Origin: Paenibacillus sp. 32352
GTDB lineage: Bacteria; Bacillota; Bacilli; Paenibacillales; NBRC-103111
Assembly: GCF_002042965.1 (NCBI RefSeq)
Contig: NZ_MZNT01000001.1
Coordinates: 1-64,000, forward strand
Direction of reading: 5' to 3'
DNA length: 64,000 bases
Shown: positions 60,519 to 64,000 of the stretch, one piece after another
How the letters are laid out: each line of letters begins with the position of its first letter
How positions within the stretch are numbered: position 1 is the first letter of the stretch
The notes under the pieces: generated by a model
What the model was told of the DNA's origin: nothing
Databases searched by the model: none
Seen by the model: the letters and a program-made list of their open reading frames with translations, nothing else
Translations under genes and position numbers: made by a program

Positions 60519-61655
60519 ATGAGTTCGATCGACCGCATCCTCGACAGTGCGCTGGCCGGAAACCGAATCAGTCTCGAAGACTGCATTCAATTATATGAAT
60601 CGGATCAAATTGAAAAGATGGGCCACGTCGCTAATCAAATTATGCTGAGGCATCATCCGGACCCGATTACAACCTTTGTTATCGGCCGCAATATTAACTA
60701 TACGAACATTTGTGATGTATACTGCCGTTTTTGCGCATTTTATCGTGCGCCGGGCTCGGCGGAGGGCTACGTGCTTCCGGATGAGACGATTTTCCAAAAG
60801 ATTCAGGAAACCATTGATGTGAACGGAACCGAGATTCTTATGCAGGGGGGAACTAACCCGAACCTTCCGTTCTCTTATTATACGAACCTGCTGCGCGAGA
60901 TTAAGAAGCGCTTTGACATTACGATGCATTCCTTCTCACCGGCCGAAATTATGAAGATGAAGGAAGTATCCGGGGGGCTCACGCTCGAAGAAGTGATGAG
61001 AGAGCTGAACATGGCCGGCCTGGACTCGCTACCTGGAGGCGGAGGCGAAATTCTGGATGACCGTACAAGACGCAAAATCAGCCGTTTGAAAGGCTCCTGG
61101 CGCGATTGGATGGACGTCATGCAAACCGCTCACAAGATCGGAATGTCCACTACGGCAACCATGGTTATCGGCTTCGGTGAATCGATGGAAGAGCGTGCGC
61201 TGCACCTGCTTCGTGTTCGTGACGCACAAGACGAATGTATCGCCAACAAATACAATTCTCCGGGATTTTTGGCGTTTATCTCCTGGACGTTCCAGCCTGA
61301 CAACACCAATTTGAAGGCCGACAAGCTCGGGCCGGAGGACTATTTGAAGAACGTGGCGATCAGCCGCATCATGCTCGACAACATCCCGAACTTCCAATCC
61401 TCGTGGGTGACGATGGGTCCTGAGGTTGGCAAGCAGTCGCTTCATTTTGGCTGCAACGACTTCGGAAGCACGATGATCGAGGAGAACGTCGTCTCCGCCG
61501 CAGGAACGACGCATAAAGTCAATATCGGCTCGACCCTGCAAATCATCCGCGAAGCAGGCAAAATCCCGGCTCAGCGCAATACGCGCTACGAGATTCTGCG
61601 AGTATTCGATAATGAAGAAGAGAAAGTCGACAACGACTTTGTCATGCTGAATTAA
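60519..61655 (+). CDS. mqnC: Cyclic dehypoxanthinyl futalosine synthase
   Basis: 378 residues, radical-SAM enzyme. Cys65-x3-Cys69-x2-Cys72 (CDVYCRFC) binds the 4Fe-4S cluster; ILMQGGTNPNLPFSYY and GLDSLPGGGGEIL are MqnC-type blocks. Catalyses ring formation in the futalosine route to menaquinone, used by many Paenibacillaceae but not by B. subtilis. AAAAAGGAG precedes ATG 60519. No other mqn gene is in the window. Confidence 0.93.
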   Translation: MSSIDRILDSALAGNRISLEDCIQLYESDQIEKMGHVANQIMLRHHPDPITTFVIGRNINYTNICDVYCRFCAFYRAPGSAEGYVLPDETIFQKIQETIDVNGTEILMQGGTNPNLPFSYYTNLLREIKKRFDITMHSFSPAEIMKMKEVSGGLTLEEVMRELNMAGLDSLPGGGGEILDDRTRRKISRLKGSWRDWMDVMQTAHKIGMSTTATMVIGFGESMEERALHLLRVRDAQDECIANKYNSPGFLAFISWTFQPDNTNLKADKLGPEDYLKNVAISRIMLDNIPNFQSSWVTMGPEVGKQSLHFGCNDFGSTMIEENVVSAAGTTHKVNIGSTLQIIREAGKIPAQRNTRYEILRVFDNEEEKVDNDFVMLN

Positions 61656-61661
61656 TAGTTT

Positions 61662-61699
61662 AAGCCCCTGTAAAGCGTTAGTCTTTATGGGGGCTTTTT
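61662..61699 (+). terminator. Terminator after mqnC
   Basis: AAGCCCC-GTAAAG pairs with CTTTAT-GGGGCTT, followed by TTT. Confidence 0.85.
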
Positions 61700-61881
61700 G
61701 CAATATCCAAGGCTTTACTTTACAGGGATATTTCGCTTATGGGTACTGCTGATAGCCTTGGTTCAGGCGATTTATATGCTTCTTTTCACCTCTATCCCAT
61801 GGGAAATTGTTGTTTGTATATATGCCCTCCCCCGACCATATACTTAAAAAAGAGAAGTAAGGGAAGGAAGGAGTGAATGGG

Positions 61882-62811
61882 ATGAAGCTGTTTGCCTTAA
61901 CCTTGACGAAAACATCGGAGCCCTCCGTTCGTAAGCTTCATGCGGCTGTGGAGGATGCTGTCAGAAGCGTATATAAGCAGCATGTGGCCGTCCGCCTGCA
62001 TCAAGATCAAACATCCTTTTTTGTACAGGCTGAAGGGATATTTCCCCTTTTTCAATTGGATAGAAGAACCGATGCGCTGTATTCGAAGGTCGCGGAGGTA
62101 TTGGCGGAGTGGATTGTTCAGGAAGAAGAGGGACGATTGATTCGAACCATGATTGTCCGTGATTTTGATTACAAGCGGGAAGAGGATATCGTATCCATCA
62201 TGGGCTATTGCCGTCCTGCTCCTTTTCCTGAAGAGGGTGAGGAAGCATTCGAGCCTGCCTTAGAGCAATCCGTTTCGAGACGCAAGCAGATGATTGCACA
62301 GGCCATCAGCGCGTTTTTGCAGGAATATACCGATTTGAATGTTCAGGGCTTTCTTCAATTCCGGCTGCAGGACTATATGAATGAGCTTCGTGAAGCGGTT
62401 GAATATGCCATTGATGAGTTTTTGATGGATCAGCAGTACCAAGAGTTTATTTCCCTGTTAAAATATTTCGTTTACATTCAGGAAGCAAAAATTCCGACGG
62501 CCCACTTGATACATAAGGGCGGAAACGAGTTCGTTCTGCTGAACGACCGAATGGAGCTCATTGACACGAGCCAGACCGACGCCACCTTCACTGTGGAAAT
62601 GATCGAGAAGGACATCAATTTCGAAGATGTCATAGTCAGTACCTTGATTTCCGTATCTCCGCGCCAAATCTGCATCCATACCAGAGACCCGGAGGTCCAG
62701 GTGATCAAGACGATTACCCAAATCTTTGAAAATCGCGTGCAGCTTTGTGAATACTGCAGACTATGCCACAATCTTGACCGATCGGCAGCGTCTGACTATA
62801 ATAAAGGGTAA
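61882..62811 (+). CDS. ytxC: YtxC-like sporulation-associated protein
   Basis: 309 residues, soluble, mostly helical with a conserved acidic/aromatic centre (GFLQFRLQDYMNELREAVEYAIDEFLMDQQYQEFISLLKYFV). It fits the YtxC family and lies directly before thrS, as in Bacillus. Function is unknown. CEYCRLC near the end is a Cys pair that could bind metal. AAGGAG is eight bases before ATG 61882; GTG 61873 overlaps that site. Confidence 0.83.
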   Translation: MKLFALTLTKTSEPSVRKLHAAVEDAVRSVYKQHVAVRLHQDQTSFFVQAEGIFPLFQLDRRTDALYSKVAEVLAEWIVQEEEGRLIRTMIVRDFDYKREEDIVSIMGYCRPAPFPEEGEEAFEPALEQSVSRRKQMIAQAISAFLQEYTDLNVQGFLQFRLQDYMNELREAVEYAIDEFLMDQQYQEFISLLKYFVYIQEAKIPTAHLIHKGGNEFVLLNDRMELIDTSQTDATFTVEMIEKDINFEDVIVSTLISVSPRQICIHTRDPEVQVIKTITQIFENRVQLCEYCRLCHNLDRSAASDYNKG

Positions 62812-62824
62812 GGCAACAATCAAA

Positions 62825-63083
62825 GACAACAATGGTTGAAGTGCTGTACAGAGAGAGGAGACCTGGCTGTAAGCTCCTTCAGTTAACGACAATCATTTAC
62901 CCCTTTGTAGCTGGGATATGGAACACAGTTTGCTTCAGGAAGCATGCTCGTTAAGTATATATCTCCGGGTCATTCCCGTTAATGAATGCTTATGAGGATT
63001 CGCGGAGCTTTGGGCGGATCGAACTAGGGTGGAACCACGAGACCAAGCGCTCTCGTCCCTTTTGGGATGAGGCGCTTTTTTTG
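62825..63083 (+). promoter_or_regulatory. T-box leader of thrS with terminator
   Basis: AGAGAG-rich stem I start near 62850, the T-box AGGGTGGAACCACGAG at about 63026-63041 and terminator hairpin GCGC-TCGTCCC/GGGATGA-GCGC (63046-63074) followed by seven T. Uncharged tRNA should pair with the T-box and stabilise the antiterminator. A threonine specifier codon ACA is seen at 62922-62924 near the 3' side of stem I, but its assignment is tentative. Confidence 0.92.
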
Positions 63084-63118
63084 TTGCAAGCTTTACTATT
63101 ACAGGAGGTCGAACAAAA

Positions 63119-64000
63119 ATGGCAGTAAAAGTTACTTTTCCGGATGGAGCGGTAAGAGAATATGAACAGGGCACTACGATTGAAGAAGTAGCGGGTTCTA
63201 TCAGCTCCGGACTGAAGAAAAATGCGGTTGTCGGCAAATTGAACGGCAAAGCGGTTGATTTGAACACGCCTATCGAGCAGGATGCGGCATTGGAGATCGT
63301 AACGCTGGATAGCGAGGCCGGGCTGGAAGTATACCGTCACAGTACGGCGCACTTGATGGCTCAGGCGATTAAGCGCATTTACGGTGAAAAAGCGGTGAAG
63401 CTTGGGATAGGACCGGTTATCGAGGACGGCTTCTACTACGATATCGATCTGGAAACGCCGGTAACTCCGGAGGATCTTACTAAGATCGAGAAGGAAATGG
63501 AGAAAATCGTTCAGGAAAACCTGCCGATCCGCCGCAGAGTCGTCAGCAGAGAAGAAGCGATCCGCATCTTCACAGAGCTTGGCGATCCGTTGAAGCTGGA
63601 ACTGATTCGTGATTTGCCCGAAGATTCTGTGCTGACGATTTATGATCAAGGCGAATTTTTCGATTTGTGCCGCGGACCGCATTTGCCGTCTACCGGACGT
63701 ATTAAAGCGTTCAAATTGTTGAGTGTAGCAGGTGCTTATTGGCGTGGAGATTCCAAAAACAAAATGCTTCAGCGCATTTACGGTACTGCATTCCCTAAAA
63801 AAGCCGAATTGGACGAGCATCTTCACTTGCTGGAAGAAGCCAAAAAACGCGATCACCGCAAGCTGGGTAAAGAGCTTCAAATGTTCACCTTCTCCCGTGA
63901 AGTAGGACAAGGCTTGCCGCTGTGGCTTCCACATGGCGCCAAAGTACGCCGTACGATGGAGCGTTATATCGTTGATTTGGAGGAGCGTTTGGGCTATCAA
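63119..64000 (+). CDS. thrS: Threonyl-tRNA synthetase (N-terminal part, cut by window end)
   Basis: 294 codons are present, without a stop, to the last base. TGS domain (about 1-62), then the editing domain with the zinc-type motif [11 protein letters not shown] and the [11 protein letters not shown] block, then the start of the class II catalytic domain ([30 protein letters not shown]). Full enzymes have about 640 residues. AGGAGG is 9 bases before ATG 63119. Regulated by the T-box leader upstream. Confidence 0.96.
   Translation, partial: MAVKVTFPDGAVREYEQGTTIEEVAGSISSGLKKNAVVGKLNGKAVDLNTPIEQDAALEIVTLDSEAGLEVYRHSTAHLMAQAIKRIYGEKAVKLGIGPVIEDGFYYDIDLETPVTPEDLTKIEKEMEKIVQENLPIRRRVVSREEAIRIFTELGDPLKLELIRDLPEDSVLTIYDQGEFFDLCRGPHLPSTGRIKAFKLLSVAGAYWRGDSKNKMLQRIYGTAFPKKAELDEHLHLLEEAKKRDHRKLGKELQMFTFSREVGQGLPLWLPHGAKVRRTMERYIVDLEERLGYQ

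Noticed and set aside
62990..64000. Minus-strand frame of 336 codons opposite thrS
   Set aside because: The plus strand clearly encodes threonyl-tRNA synthetase behind a T-box; the antisense frame is a shadow.
1..64000. CRISPR arrays, tRNA/rRNA genes, insertion sequences, prophage
   Set aside because: No regularly spaced repeats, no tRNA-like cloverleaf noticed by eye, no transposase or phage structural gene among the open frames.

Overview
The window looks like chromosome from a spore-forming Bacillota, most likely Paenibacillaceae (Paenibacillus or a close relative). This is inferred from roughly 50% G+C, many GTG/TTG starts with strong AGGAGG sites, GerA germination genes, a Spo0E-like protein, YtxC next to thrS, a zapA-yshB-mutS2-yshE backbone as in Bacillus, S-box, T-box and cobalamin riboswitch leaders, and menaquinone synthesis by the futalosine route (MqnC). 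No rRNA, tRNA, CRISPR array, transposase or prophage gene was seen.

Left part (1-15.8 kb): a nested-palindrome repeat (copy 1) lies in front of a giant ZapA-type protein of 1480 residues, whose normal-sized ZapA head is followed by about 1390 residues of coiled coil. Next come CvpA/YshB, a gerA-type germination operon (A, B, C), a uracil-DNA-glycosylase-like Fe-S protein, two minus-strand genes (CuA-type cupredoxin lipoprotein, small membrane protein), mutS2, pspA behind a SigW-like promoter, and a small operon of DUF350 (YshE), a 27-residue membrane peptide and a double zinc-ribbon protein. Polymerase X, which sits between yshB and mutS2 in B. subtilis, is not here.

15.8-22 kb: an MFS transporter, cysteine synthase, a second nested-palindrome element, a truncated GNAT-like gene, an alaR-alaT pair, a Spo0E-like gene and a lipoprotein.

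22-33.4 kb: a cobalamin riboswitch with terminator precedes what looks like one long operon: btuF-btuC-btuD, cobT, cobU, cbiB, cobS, a CobD::CobQ fusion, a PduO-type adenosyltransferase and an RluA-type pseudouridine synthase. It covers corrinoid uptake, adenosylation, cobyric acid and aminopropanol phosphate formation, their joining and nucleotide-loop assembly. Corrin-ring genes are absent here.

33.5-43 kb: ArsC-family reductase, site-2 protease homologue, DapL-type aminotransferase, an ECF sigma factor with DUF4179 anti-sigma, two Gfo/Idh/MocA dehydrogenases, an AraC regulator behind a long hairpin leader, and a stand-alone 5'-3' exonuclease. The second copy of the nested-palindrome repeat follows at 43.1 kb.

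43.4-50.2 kb: a DeoR-controlled accessory operon with repeated operator-like sites: a TarJ-like polyol-phosphate dehydrogenase, a Ugp-like sugar/phosphodiester ABC transporter (two permeases, one binding protein), a glycerophosphodiester phosphodiesterase and a cupin. It is read here as a possible salvage system for polyol phosphodiesters, perhaps teichoic-acid fragments.

50.2-64 kb: DUF3055 protein, ilvD, small hydrophilic protein, HRDC protein behind an attenuator-like hairpin, UspA, CorA, an S-box-controlled metA-metI operon, an EAL phosphodiesterase, mqnC, ytxC and a T-box-controlled thrS cut by the window end.

The most unusual features are the giant ZapA, the family of nested-palindrome elements bracketed by hairpins, the CobD::CobQ fusion and the DeoR/TarJ-like/Ugp-like operon.
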